Assembly: GCA_900767715.1 (NCBI GenBank)
Contig: CAAGAD010000005.1
Coordinates: 620,001-684,000, forward strand
Length of the DNA stretch: 64,000 nucleotides
Direction: 5' to 3'
Source of the DNA: Clostridia bacterium
GTDB lineage: Bacteria; Bacillota; Clostridia; Christensenellales; UBA1242
Shown here: positions 53,601 through 61,513 of the stretch, piece after piece
How the letters are laid out: each line of letters starts with the position of its first letter
How positions within the stretch are numbered: position 1 is the first letter of the stretch
The notes under the pieces: generated by a model
What the model saw: only the letters and a program-made list of their open reading frames with translations
Told to the model about the DNA's origin: nothing
Databases searched by the model: none
Translations under genes and position numbers: made by a program

Positions 53601-56600
53601 ACTGCCCGTCAAACTTATATTCTTCAAGGACAGTGAATTGATGTCAATGCCGGTAATTGTGTCAGTATAGTTGATTGCAAGACTCAAATCTTGTTGTGCG
53701 TCAAACATCGCTTTGTCCAAACATATTTGTGCTTTGTCGCCAGACACTGCCAGCGTCTTAATCCACGCAAGGTTGATTGAACTAAAATCGCCCGCCTTAA
53801 TGGCTTCAAAATCAATGTTTGGCAAAAGTTGTGTAAGTGTGTCGCGAAGATTGATATTGTCCTTTTGCTCCAAAACTTTGTCTTTCGACTCGTTAATCAA
53901 GTCGCGCATTGAAATGTTGGTGATGTCTTGCGTTTTTAGGCTTTCGCTTAAAAATTTGAGTTGCAACACAACGTCCACAATTGAATCCAGTTCGCCCACG
54001 CCCAAGCACACGTTCAAGTTGTTGTATGTGAGATAGATTCTCTCGCCGTTGTAGAATGCGGTTAAGTCGTGTGAATAATCGCCGTCTGTTAGGTTAAAGT
54101 GCGCATAGCCGTTCAAAGCCATAATTCCGTTAGGTGTGGAGATGTCAGTGAAATCTTTGATTTTGCTGAAATCCAAATACACACTACCGTATGCGCGCAA
54201 ATCTTTGCCGTTTAGGTTGATGTTGGTGCTGGCAATTTCGATTGCCAATGTTTTGTCTGTCTTAACTTTGTCAATAGTGTTCAACACACTGTTGATTGCC
54301 TTGTCCAAACCGGAAATGTCTTGATAATCTGCGTCATCGATTTCGGTTGGAGCGAAATAATAGTCTAGTCCCGCACTGAATGATAGTTCATAGTCGCCTA
54401 GTTGAACGCTAGCCAGTGTAATAGTCGAGAGTTTGTTTTTGTAGCCGAGTACAATATTGATGTCATTTTCACTCATTATTAAGGATTTATCTAGTGTGAC
54501 AGAAATTCCGTTGTCGGTTAAAGACAAATCTTTGATGAGCGCAATTGATATGTTGGAATAATCGCCAGCGATGATGTTGCTTACGATTGAGCCAGCAATC
54601 AAATCGGTAAATTTGTTGGTGTTAATATTGATAGGTGCTACTCTTTGAATTGTGTCAATCAAATCTTTTACGCTGTCGCACGCAATTTTGAGTTTCAAGC
54701 CTTGATAATCAAGGTAAATGTTGCTGTTTACGAGGCGAGCAACGAGCGAAATTGCTTTGCCGTCCAAAGTTACATTCAGGTCAGCATAGACAGTTAGGTC
54801 GTTTAAGTTAAATGTTGATTGAACCTTGCTAGCATTAACGTACACTTTGCCAGATACGCTCACAGCCTTGCCAGAGATGTTTGCGTTGGCATTGAGATTG
54901 AGTGTGAGTTGCTTGGTGTCTTTCAAGAGTTCGAGTGTAGATTTCAACGCGTTGACCAAATCATTGATATTGGACATATCGCGGTAATCGTTTACGAATG
55001 TTGGAATGCGACTGCCAGCCGTAAAGCCGATTTGTGCACTCGCGGTCGCACCTTTCAAACTTACACTATCTACCACGATTGATTGAATGCTGTTGGTGTA
55101 ATTGATTTCAATAGACAGATTGTCATCGCACGCGATAAATTGTTTGTTGAGAGTAATGGTTGTTTTGTCTGCGCCGATGTTGACGCCTTTAATTAATTCC
55201 AAAGACAAACTTGATAGGTCGCCCGCCAAAATCTCTTTGATATTGAGCGATGGCATAACAGCGCGTATGAAATTGTCAATGTTGAGTTCAATGCCGAACT
55301 GGAATTTCACGAAGTCAACGACTTTCGCAATAGGCATACTCAATTTCAGTCCGTCAACAGATAGGTAAATCGTTTTGTTGATGACATAGGCTTCAAGATT
55401 GAATGTTCTACCCAGTGCTGTGATTGCTAGGTCGGCATAAATGACACTGCCGTCAATGGTAGCCGTGCCCGCAACTGCAATATCCTTGCCTTTCACAGTT
55501 AGGTCAGCGTTAATATCGAGTGTAATTCCGTGTTGTTTGAAGTCGGTTACGCTAGTGAGCACTGCGTTAAGCAATTTATCGACGTTTGCGATAGATATTG
55601 CATTATTTTGAGATAAATCTTTTTCCACAAATTTGTCTGCAATGTGGATATCGGCACCAGCGCTTACGCCGAACAAGTTAATCTTGCCAAGCGTTAGGCT
55701 AGTTATAGCATTATCAAAGCCAAGCGCGATATCAATGTTGCTGGCTGTGTTGAAGAGCGATTTGTCAAGTCCAATGCTGAAACCATCTTCTGCCGAAGTG
55801 ATGTATTTCAACAAATTGGTTGGCAAGGCTTCAATCTTGCCCGCTATCAAGTCGTTGATAAGTACAAAGTTGTCTTTTAATTTTGTGGTAAGTTCTGCCA
55901 TATCGCCTAACTTGTTAGACAAGGCAGATTTCAAATTGCCAATTTCGGCAAAGTTGGTTTTGAATGTGAGATTGTCAACTGCAAGATAGATTTCTTCTCC
56001 CGACAGTGACATTGTGATGTTGAATGTCTTGTTAAATGCCCTAACGCGAGCGTCGATATAGGCGTGCAGGTTATTTAAGTCATTGAAGTCAAGGTTTACC
56101 TTGGCATTCACGTTTGCCTTCGTGCCATGAATGTCTATGGCTGTCGCCAAGGTGAATGAAATTTGTTTGTCTTTCAAGATTTGCTTTGCGCTGGTGATGA
56201 GCGCGCTGGCGAATTTGTCAAGATTGGTTAGATGTGCATATTGATTTTTGTCAAGGTTTGGAAGGGTAACTTGACTGCTATAACCGAGCGCCAAGTCTAG
56301 CGTATAGCCGGCAACTTTCACGTCCAGCACTGACAAACTGCTAAATTGATTGTTTTCGTCAAGAGCAATTTCTATGTTGATGTCATTTTCGATGCCCAAG
56401 CCTTTGGCAAGTATTGAGATTTTGATTACATTGTCTTCACCTTTTGCGAATTTCAAAAGGTTGTTGATGTCTATTCCGCTAATGCCGTTTGGCAAAAGTG
56501 ATTTGATGTCTAGGTTAGGTAGTTTGCCTGCAACCAGACCTAACAAACTGCTGATTGTATTATCGTCGCCTAGTTGAGTCTTCAAGGTATCAACGAGTGC

Positions 56601-57662
56601 TGTGATGTCGGTTTTGTTTAGGCGCATTTTGAGTGAGTTGAATGCTAGATACAAGTCATCACCCAGATAGCCAACGCTCATTGTGTGGCGTGTGCCGTTT
56701 AGGTCGAGTGCAAACTCGGTGTATGCTTTAAACTCTGCACCGAAGTCTAGGTCAAGCGCGCCGTTTAGAGATATGTTTTTGCCACCCTTGACGGAAGCGT
56801 TGATGTCGAAGTGCGCTTTTTTGTTGGTCAAAATCTCTTTTACGCTGTCTAAAACGTTGAGAGTGCTGGTCACATCGACAAACTCTTTTTCGCCGTCCGG
56901 TGCGACAATACTAATTGTCTTGTCTGGGGTTAAGTTGGCGTTGAGCGCACCTTTTATGCCCGCGATGTTAATTTTGTTGGCGACAACGCTCTTGATGATA
57001 TAGTCGGCATCGGTGTAGATGTCGAGCGAGAGCCCTTCCATAATTGTGAAAGGCATTAGCAAATCGCCATTGTCTTGCTTAACCGCTTTGAGATTCATAA
57101 ACGAATTCATCAGCGCGTCAGTATCAATCTCTGGTAGGCTTGCGCCAAGGTCTAGGTTAAGTCCAAGCATTGGCAAGAGTTCCATAATTTTTGTTATACT
57201 CTTGGTCGAGAATTTGATGTTCATTGTTTCGTTTGACAAATACAATGTATTGTCCAAATAAGCAATGGAAATCGCGATTTCTTTGTCTTCCTTTTTGACA
57301 AGCAAATCGCCCATCAATTTGATGTTCTCAAGCCCGTTAATGTTCAAACTGCCATCAAAGTTGATTGTAATTTTGCTTTGGCTAGTGCCGACAATATCTG
57401 TACTCATTGTCTGGGTTGTTTCGTTGGTGTAAATGTCAAAGGCGATGTCAACCTTGGTAGAGTCCAAACTCATCAGTCCATTCAACAACTTTTCGCCGTC
57501 GCTAGATTGTTGGGGCTGGTTGCCTTGGTTGGTTCCGCCGTTTTGCGTGATGTCGGCGCGTGAGTGTTTAATCAGTGCGTTCACACCGAGTGTGCCAAAG
57601 ACTGCCGAAAGAGTCGCTACTATGTAAACAAACGTGTATAGTAGAAATCTCTTTGCTTTCAT
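50673..57662 (-). CDS. Giant repeat surface protein (2329 aa) with InlB-like repeats
   Basis: N-terminal membrane segment or signal (about 7-30), a linker rich in Gln/Asn/Gly, then about eight long divergent repeats of roughly 190-260 aa (about 60-1960). Each has the order: L-x-I-x-A-x-x-x-x-x-G-K, a motif like G-x-x-I-Y-L-x-x-N-G-L-K, an amphipathic helix, G-D-x-S-x-I-S-L-x-L-I-K, a second I-N-x-x-L-x-Y strand set and a closing D-K-L-L-N-A-V-L helix. The C-terminal 370 residues hold about five InlB/Listeria-Bacteroides-type repeats (F-A-G-W-Y-T, Y-A-K-W). No LPxTG or sorting tail: it ends W-S-S-P-Q-G-G-R-G. Last gene of a three-gene operon; Shine-Dalgarno AAAGGAG. Confidence 0.85.
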   Translation of the reverse strand: MKAKRFLLYTFVYIVATLSAVFGTLGVNALIKHSRADITQNGGTNQGNQPQQSSDGEKLLNGLMSLDSTKVDIAFDIYTNETTQTMSTDIVGTSQSKITINFDGSLNINGLENIKLMGDLLVKKEDKEIAISIAYLDNTLYLSNETMNIKFSTKSITKIMELLPMLGLNLDLGASLPEIDTDALMNSFMNLKAVKQDNGDLLMPFTIMEGLSLDIYTDADYIIKSVVANKINIAGIKGALNANLTPDKTISIVAPDGEKEFVDVTSTLNVLDSVKEILTNKKAHFDINASVKGGKNISLNGALDLDFGAEFKAYTEFALDLNGTRHTMSVGYLGDDLYLAFNSLKMRLNKTDITALVDTLKTQLGDDNTISSLLGLVAGKLPNLDIKSLLPNGISGIDINNLLKFAKGEDNVIKISILAKGLGIENDINIEIALDENNQFSSLSVLDVKVAGYTLDLALGYSSQVTLPNLDKNQYAHLTNLDKFASALITSAKQILKDKQISFTLATAIDIHGTKANVNAKVNLDFNDLNNLHAYIDARVRAFNKTFNITMSLSGEEIYLAVDNLTFKTNFAEIGNLKSALSNKLGDMAELTTKLKDNFVLINDLIAGKIEALPTNLLKYITSAEDGFSIGLDKSLFNTASNIDIALGFDNAITSLTLGKINLFGVSAGADIHIADKFVEKDLSQNNAISIANVDKLLNAVLTSVTDFKQHGITLDINADLTVKGKDIAVAGTATIDGSVIYADLAITALGRTFNLEAYVINKTIYLSVDGLKLSMPIAKVVDFVKFQFGIELNIDNFIRAVMPSLNIKEILAGDLSSLSLELIKGVNIGADKTTITLNKQFIACDDNLSIEINYTNSIQSIVVDSVSLKGATASAQIGFTAGSRIPTFVNDYRDMSNINDLVNALKSTLELLKDTKQLTLNLNANANISGKAVSVSGKVYVNASKVQSTFNLNDLTVYADLNVTLDGKAISLVARLVNSNIYLDYQGLKLKIACDSVKDLIDTIQRVAPININTNKFTDLIAGSIVSNIIAGDYSNISIALIKDLSLTDNGISVTLDKSLIMSENDINIVLGYKNKLSTITLASVQLGDYELSFSAGLDYYFAPTEIDDADYQDISGLDKAINSVLNTIDKVKTDKTLAIEIASTNINLNGKDLRAYGSVYLDFSKIKDFTDISTPNGIMALNGYAHFNLTDGDYSHDLTAFYNGERIYLTYNNLNVCLGVGELDSIVDVVLQLKFLSESLKTQDITNISMRDLINESKDKVLEQKDNINLRDTLTQLLPNIDFEAIKAGDFSSINLAWIKTLAVSGDKAQICLDKAMFDAQQDLSLAINYTDTITGIDINSLSLKNISLTGSVNILNNFVPPKMADESIYCSLDSLQDVINSTLNTAIDVVDNKQIAFGLKTDIVHTSLKTDARDNPTKAFVTTIHMLDGSNARFEWKDAYTIVDGKNKFDIKKMRAYINFEVTTVTEKFDYSNGVRAQSPYSTVTNNHSIEITFIDNVLYIRYNKMYAKIGGDSIDQLISALGELLNVEMGDIDIQKIAQMIDGFDIDKMLNKFRIEMIEKLSITDSNIGIIINLTDLGLGLDEIHTLKLDVDYDANSLTSLVVKDLTIANNQVDSVTISLQDFTQIDSAPEADYIDLSGVENLIEALSNSKQFTDFEIDGSINLKLNVIGIKIDWNIPVNVKVKLLGGSEFEASAKLGAIPVVPGVNDDVPFKAGNVTSGIYSGLNRILNIHIKDNMVYLYRSETVPTTIFQADRLYEKKMKVHIDTLLDEPLYYILQYGFGFSDKIMAEINKLVHKERQNPLDYSNVLKGFSASENYYQLIVNLQELVEDDKLGNMTVGVRTQSYNGANIVGGLTVDMNIDLASNVQIVLKSDNLNLVNIGGKADLQGMYDFVANNSGLSEGAAWDAYDGDWKLSSQREFVLSFETNCDQKVADIKGVAGSELTLPTLNDYYTDTASERTYYTFAGWYTTKTFDANSIYNENIMSRRDTVLYAKWETEVVNYVTINFVTNGGEAKDSITLLAGEALELPRYIEPLVEKVGNTTYTKQFEGWYTDAEFNNIFDSKIMPNADVTLYAKWTTVDAESSYLLEVFDGEEKIYSRYVAEDDKPEFADGRLNDTTRYYQDAGYTTAVDFDSFTMPSVDITLYIRNRYTVTIKSAYGTVLNSVQTIYQGEKIVLNAQADYFYDVSENGALSKKYCYTFGGYFAGESKLASLEFTMPNADTEIVANWTEQIKNYYTISFNTKTTGLSNTADKSVTEYPSVIVLEGETFDLSGYKPTCVYKWVIWYHCNFKGWKVNGNIVTSFVVSGNTTVEAEWSSPQGGRG

Positions 57663-57699
57663 AACTCGCTCCTTTTAATGTGTCGTGATTAATTTTAGA

Positions 57700-58641
57700 T
57701 TAATCTGTATTTTTCTTTATATAAGATTTGTCGGTCTTTGCAGGGATTGTAAAGTCCTCGTCATAACTGAATGTGTTGGTTAGTGTGGCAACGCTGGACG
57801 CTGTGATGCCCATTTTGACGTCATAGGTTTCGTTGCTGGTGAACACCAAAATGCGATAGTTGGCGTCCATTGTGATTTTAATTTTGGGGTTGGACTTAAA
57901 GTCCGGATATTCGCTGAGTTTGCCCGTTACTTTCATATTCTTAACGTAATTGACGACCGCCTTACTTTTGTCTAATTCCAACTCGAAAACATAGTTGCCG
58001 TTTTCGTCGATTGTGACTGCCGATTCGCTCACCACCGTCTTTGACGAAACGATGTAGGTCATATAATCGGTGAGTGTGCAACTGAACTTGGCTTGATATT
58101 CGTCCATTGTCTTGATATCGTTGACTGGCGACTGCTTCCAACTGACTGTCGAGCCAGACAACGAGCCTTCGTAATGCTCAATGTCGTCGTTTATGGCATA
58201 AAATCTGTTTATCGCCTTGGCGAACCTACTGACGCTTATGTTCTCGAAATATATCTGGTCGCGAACACGAATGGTCAAGGCGTCAATGGTTTGGTTGACT
58301 ATCATGCCCATTGCTTTGGCTTTTACCAAACCTTTGCCTTCGATTTTCACGCGTTCTGCCTTGAATGTGGTGTCGAATGCCAGCGCTCCGCATTTAATTG
58401 CACCCAGTTCGATAGGTGTTTTTCTGTTCGATTCGGTGCGAATCTCGGCGACGTTGTCTTGCAGACTTGCTACGTCAAAGTTGTATCGGTTAGGGTCGAG
58501 TTGGTTGCCCACCAAATACATACCTACACAGAAGCCCGTTATAACTCCAATGAGCGCCATTGCAATGATGTTTATCATTATGCGCTTTTTACCCGGAAGC
58601 AAAGGCACAATTTCAACGGTCTTATTAACCTTTGCTTTCAT
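57700..58641 (-). CDS. Membrane-anchored partner of the giant protein
   Basis: Not recognised; 313 aa. A basic N-terminus (M-K-A-K-V-N-K) precedes one membrane helix (about 22-46: I-N-I-I-A-M-A-L-I-G-V-I-T-G-F), then an extracytoplasmic domain of beta-strands with repeated strand-turn patterns (F-E-L-E-L-D-K-S-K-A-V-V-N-Y; K-I-K-I-T-M-D-A-N-Y-R-I-L-V-F). It shares with the giant protein the K-A-K N-terminus and the alternating-strand pattern, so it may be a single-module relative. Shine-Dalgarno GGAGG. The start overlaps the end of the upstream gene by 17 nt; the giant gene follows after 37 nt. Confidence 0.75.
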   Translation of the reverse strand: MKAKVNKTVEIVPLLPGKKRIMINIIAMALIGVITGFCVGMYLVGNQLDPNRYNFDVASLQDNVAEIRTESNRKTPIELGAIKCGALAFDTTFKAERVKIEGKGLVKAKAMGMIVNQTIDALTIRVRDQIYFENISVSRFAKAINRFYAINDDIEHYEGSLSGSTVSWKQSPVNDIKTMDEYQAKFSCTLTDYMTYIVSSKTVVSESAVTIDENGNYVFELELDKSKAVVNYVKNMKVTGKLSEYPDFKSNPKIKITMDANYRILVFTSNETYDVKMGITASSVATLTNTFSYDEDFTIPAKTDKSYIKKNTD

Positions 58642-59374
58642 TTCTGACCTCCGTCTTGACTGCTGATTTGCTTGGCTTTATCTTCTTTGCCAAATCCCAG
58701 AGCATTCTTAGTGGCAGACTAGATATGCGGGCAATCTGTCGCACGCTAGCCTTTGTTGCCTTGAAAATTTGTGTCAACATCTTTTCAACCAAACTTTGTG
58801 GCATTTGCGACAACCTGTGTGGTTGGATTCGGAAAGTGTTTTCTATGTATAGACGGAGTTCGTTATCGCTGAGTTTAATCTTTTGTTCGGTGACTGTTTG
58901 ACCGCCACACTCTTGCATAAACTTCTCTTCACTGCCGAAATGGTCTAGTGCAAAACCCGCACCGATGTATTTGTCGTGGAAATAGTCATTGACGGACGAC
59001 AACGCGTTTGGGCTGGTCGAAGCGATGTAATGCACATTGGCAACAAGCGACCATGTTTCGTCCACACTGTTGGCTGGAAAACTTATGTATCTGCCGTAAA
59101 AAATTTTGCCCTTGCGTGAGTGTGCCTTGTTGTAGGATTTGACAAACTTAATGGAAGCGTTACGCAAGATATTGTCAAGCGTGGTGTCTGTTTCCTTGAT
59201 TACAAGCAAAAAAGACTTGTCTAGCAAGGTGTAGGCAAGCAAAGAAATTTTGTCTTGTGCTAGGATATTTAAAAAGTTGGCTTTGTCTAACGCACTAAAC
59301 GAAATCTCGTCAATACTTTTTAGATTGACCATATATGTTCCAAGTTCACTCTTTTCGCGAGCCTTACGAGCCAT
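58625..59374 (-). CDS. Domesticated REP-associated Y1 transposase-like DNA-binding protein
   Basis: 249 aa with the layout of RAYT proteins: M-A-R-K-A-R-E-K-S-E-L-G-T-Y-M-V-N-L at the start, K-A-H-S-R-K-G-K-I-F-Y-G-R-Y in the middle, H-Y-I-A-S-T-S-P (Tyr kept) and a C-terminal helix-turn-helix A-S-V-R-Q-I-A-R-I-S-S-L-P (about 207-220). Active RAYTs have N-H-x-H-L-L (the HUH pair); here it is D-K-S-F-L-L, so both catalytic histidines are gone, while the DNA-binding part remains. It is therefore probably a repressor or structure-binding protein. Heads the operon with the membrane protein and the giant gene. Shine-Dalgarno AGGGAG; TATAAT near 59410. Confidence 0.75.
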   Translation of the reverse strand: MARKAREKSELGTYMVNLKSIDEISFSALDKANFLNILAQDKISLLAYTLLDKSFLLVIKETDTTLDNILRNASIKFVKSYNKAHSRKGKIFYGRYISFPANSVDETWSLVANVHYIASTSPNALSSVNDYFHDKYIGAGFALDHFGSEEKFMQECGGQTVTEQKIKLSDNELRLYIENTFRIQPHRLSQMPQSLVEKMLTQIFKATKASVRQIARISSLPLRMLWDLAKKIKPSKSAVKTEVRNESKG

Positions 59375-59562
59375 TTTTACTCCCTAAAACAAAAATCTAA
59401 AAGGGCAAAAACTCAATTATAATTTTGTTGTAATAACATATTATCAAATCCTATGTCTGTTGTCAATGGTTTATTGTCCCTTTTGCAACAATTGTGTCAA
59501 TTTCTTCCATTTTTGTTGACGATTGGCGCACTTTTGACAAATTTTTGTGGCATATTGCGTTT

Positions 59563-60426
59563 TTAACGCTTTTCGGTAGTGTAGTAAACGGACACCACGC
59601 CTGGACCACCGTGAGCGGTGACAATTGGGCTGAGCGGAACGACTACTACATCGACGTCGAGTTTAGTTTCAATCATCTCTTTTAGCGCATTAGATTCGTC
59701 TTCGCAGTCTGCATGCGCAATGATTATGTGATGACTAATTGGCGTGTATGTTTTAGCCACTATGTCCGCGATTTCCTTGATTGCACGACGTCTGCCGATG
59801 GCCTTTTTGTAGAACACAATCACGCCCGCGTCGTTCACTTTTAATATCGGCTTCAACTGAACAAGGTTGCCAATGAACGCAACACTAGCCTTAATTCTGC
59901 CACCGCGTGCAAGATATTTTAGATTTTCCACTGTAAAAACGTGGGCGATGTTTAGTTTCACACTTTCCACATAATCGCGCGCACTGTTGACATCGGCAAT
60001 TTTGCCCTTCTCCATTTGGTCGATGAGCGACTTGACCAATAGTCCCACTCCGCCCGACTGGCAAAGCGAGTCAACAACGACGACTTTGTTCTCGTGATTG
60101 GCGTTTAGTGTTTCGCTGGCTGTTTTAAAGTTGTTGTATGTGTTGCTCATGGCGCTGGAAAAACTGATATGCAAAACGTCCTTTCCGCCTTTTAAAAGGT
60201 TTTCGAGGTAGTTCTGCGCGTCGTACTCGTTAATTTGAGTGGTTTTTGTCGTTGCACCTTCACGCATAAATTGTGCAATCTTTTTAGCGTCAAAATCTTT
60301 GTCGGTGGACGACATATTTACTCCGTTGATAATATAGTCCATTGGCGCGACTTGAATGCCGTATTTGTCTATTGTGTCCTCGTCCAAATCGCATGCATTC
60401 TCCACGCTGATGATAAATTCTTTCAT
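59563..60426 (-). CDS. DegV-family fatty-acid-binding protein
   Basis: 287 aa, cytoplasmic. It opens with F-I-I-S-V-E-N-A-C-D-L (usually D-S-x-C-D-L), then T-T-K-T-T-Q-I-N at the fatty-acid site (T-S-x-P-S in the family), H-I-S-F-S-S-A-M-S-N-T-Y, S-G-G-V-G-L-L-V and the signature N-L-K-Y-L-A-R-G-G-R-I. DegV/FakB proteins present fatty acids to the FakA kinase for lipid synthesis; no fakA adjoins it. Shine-Dalgarno AGGGAG. The 188-bp gap 59375-59562 holds only the upstream operon's promoter region. Confidence 0.88.
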   Translation of the reverse strand: MKEFIISVENACDLDEDTIDKYGIQVAPMDYIINGVNMSSTDKDFDAKKIAQFMREGATTKTTQINEYDAQNYLENLLKGGKDVLHISFSSAMSNTYNNFKTASETLNANHENKVVVVDSLCQSGGVGLLVKSLIDQMEKGKIADVNSARDYVESVKLNIAHVFTVENLKYLARGGRIKASVAFIGNLVQLKPILKVNDAGVIVFYKKAIGRRRAIKEIADIVAKTYTPISHHIIIAHADCEDESNALKEMIETKLDVDVVVVPLSPIVTAHGGPGVVSVYYTTEKR

Positions 60427-60582
60427 AATTTACTCCCTTTCGTTTATTCAATTATATTCCCCACAAGTCAAAAAGCAATCTACTTGCCAGCCTATCGGTT
60501 ATACTGTTGTGTTGCATGTAAATATAGTCGAACCCGACAACTCTACTGAGAGTAGAATCTGCCATAACTTGCCCGTATTTAG

Positions 60583-60618
60583 TTGCTTTTAGCGGAAAAA
60601 TAATATATTATATGGGTA
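60583..60618 (+). promoter_or_regulatory. Probable leaderless promoter of the XRE regulator
   Basis: TTGCTT (60583-60588), 17-bp spacer, TATTAT (60606-60611), 6 nt, ATG 60618. Boxes are weaker than in the other examples, but the spacing is identical. Confidence 0.55.
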
Positions 60619-61238
60619 TGGAAGAATTGGAAAAAGTGGTTGCCAAGAATTTGGCATATTATAGAACAAAAGCAAAAATGACCCAATTTGAACTGGCTGA
60701 AAAATTGAACTATTCGGACAAGTCTGTGTCGAAATGGGAGCGCGGAGCGGGTTTGCCGGACGTCGCCACCTTGAAGGCGCTGGCAGATATGTACAACATT
60801 AAGATAGACGATTTCTTTGCATGTGGCGAACACGACGAGACTGCCCAACCAGTTGAAATGAAATCTAATCGTAACACCAAACACTTTCTCATTATCCTAC
60901 TTTCTGTGGGACTGGTCTGGCTAGTGGCAACGATGACCTTTGTCACTCTATCTTGGTTCAACATTCCACGCGCTTGGCTGTCGTTCATTGTTGCGATTCC
61001 TGTGATGAATATTGTCTTGACTGTGCTATCACGCATTTGGAGCAAGTTGTATGTGGTCGGCATTTTTGTGTCAGCACTCATCTGGACGTTGGCAATGACA
61101 CTCGCTATTTTCCTTGGCAAAACAAGTTATTACATCTTCTACATCTGCATTCCATTGCAAGTGATGGTCATCGTTTGGTATGTTCTCCGCTACAAAATGC
61201 GTGGCAAAAAAGTAGTACAACAGGGTAACAATAAATAA
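60618..61238 (+). CDS. Membrane-bound XRE-family transcriptional regulator
   Basis: 206 aa from ATG 60618 (an ATG two codons earlier is inside the -10 region). The HTH is K-M-T-Q-F-E-L-A-E-K-L-N-Y-S-D-K-S-V-S-K-W-E-R-G (about 17-40), the usual XRE form. After a hydrophilic linker with D-D-F-F-A-C-G, four to five membrane helices fill the C-terminal half (about 85-195), so the regulator is tethered to the membrane. It may control its own gene or the nearby DegV gene in response to membrane state; targets unknown. No Shine-Dalgarno. Confidence 0.8.
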   Translation: MEELEKVVAKNLAYYRTKAKMTQFELAEKLNYSDKSVSKWERGAGLPDVATLKALADMYNIKIDDFFACGEHDETAQPVEMKSNRNTKHFLIILLSVGLVWLVATMTFVTLSWFNIPRAWLSFIVAIPVMNIVLTVLSRIWSKLYVVGIFVSALIWTLAMTLAIFLGKTSYYIFYICIPLQVMVIVWYVLRYKMRGKKVVQQGNNK

Positions 61239-61259
61239 TGAAAAAGTTATCTAGTCACA

Positions 61260-61337
61260 ATGGGCGACGTGAAACACCGAAAATGGTATGAAAAGTTCGT
61301 TGGTGCAATGCTAAAATTCTTCGCCCCATTTATGTGA
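61260..61337 (+). pseudogene. Possible coding relic (25 codons)
   Basis: A short frame M-G-D-V-K-H-R-K-W-Y-E-K-F ending F-F-A-P-F-M lies in the 275-bp gap before clpB. It looks like the C-terminal end of a membrane-associated enzyme and has no Shine-Dalgarno of its own. It may be the tail of a lost gene or chance. The rest of the gap is AT-rich sequence and the clpB control region. Confidence 0.2.
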
Positions 61338-61445
61338 TGGGAATCTCATTACCCAACATCTTGTACGAAGAGTAAAAATAAAAAAATTAAATATTTCTAC
61401 TAAATACAGCACATACTAAATATAGTTAATAAAAATTTGTAAAAA

Positions 61446-61472
61446 TTAGCACTCGACACTTGACAGTGCTAA
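61446..61472 (+). promoter_or_regulatory. CIRCE operator (HrcA-binding) of clpB
   Basis: TTAGCACTC (61446-61454), 9-nt spacer, CAGTGCTAA (61464-61472): the CIRCE consensus with one mismatch in the second arm. It overlaps the -35 box, so HrcA would block RNA polymerase. Confidence 0.9.
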
Positions 61473-61488
61473 TTTTTGGGGCTATAAT
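61460..61488 (+). promoter_or_regulatory. clpB promoter, consensus boxes
   Basis: TTGACA (61460-61465), 17-bp spacer, TATAAT (61483-61488); initiation near 61495. The -35 box lies inside CIRCE, from its spacer into its second arm. Confidence 0.9.
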
Positions 61489-61513
61489 ATTCGCGAAAAA
61501 AGGAGGACACATT

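Noticed and set aside
50673..57662. CRISPR-like or short tandem DNA repeats in the giant gene
   Set aside because: The repeats are at protein level, long and diverged; no short DNA repeats with constant spacers are seen here or elsewhere in the window.
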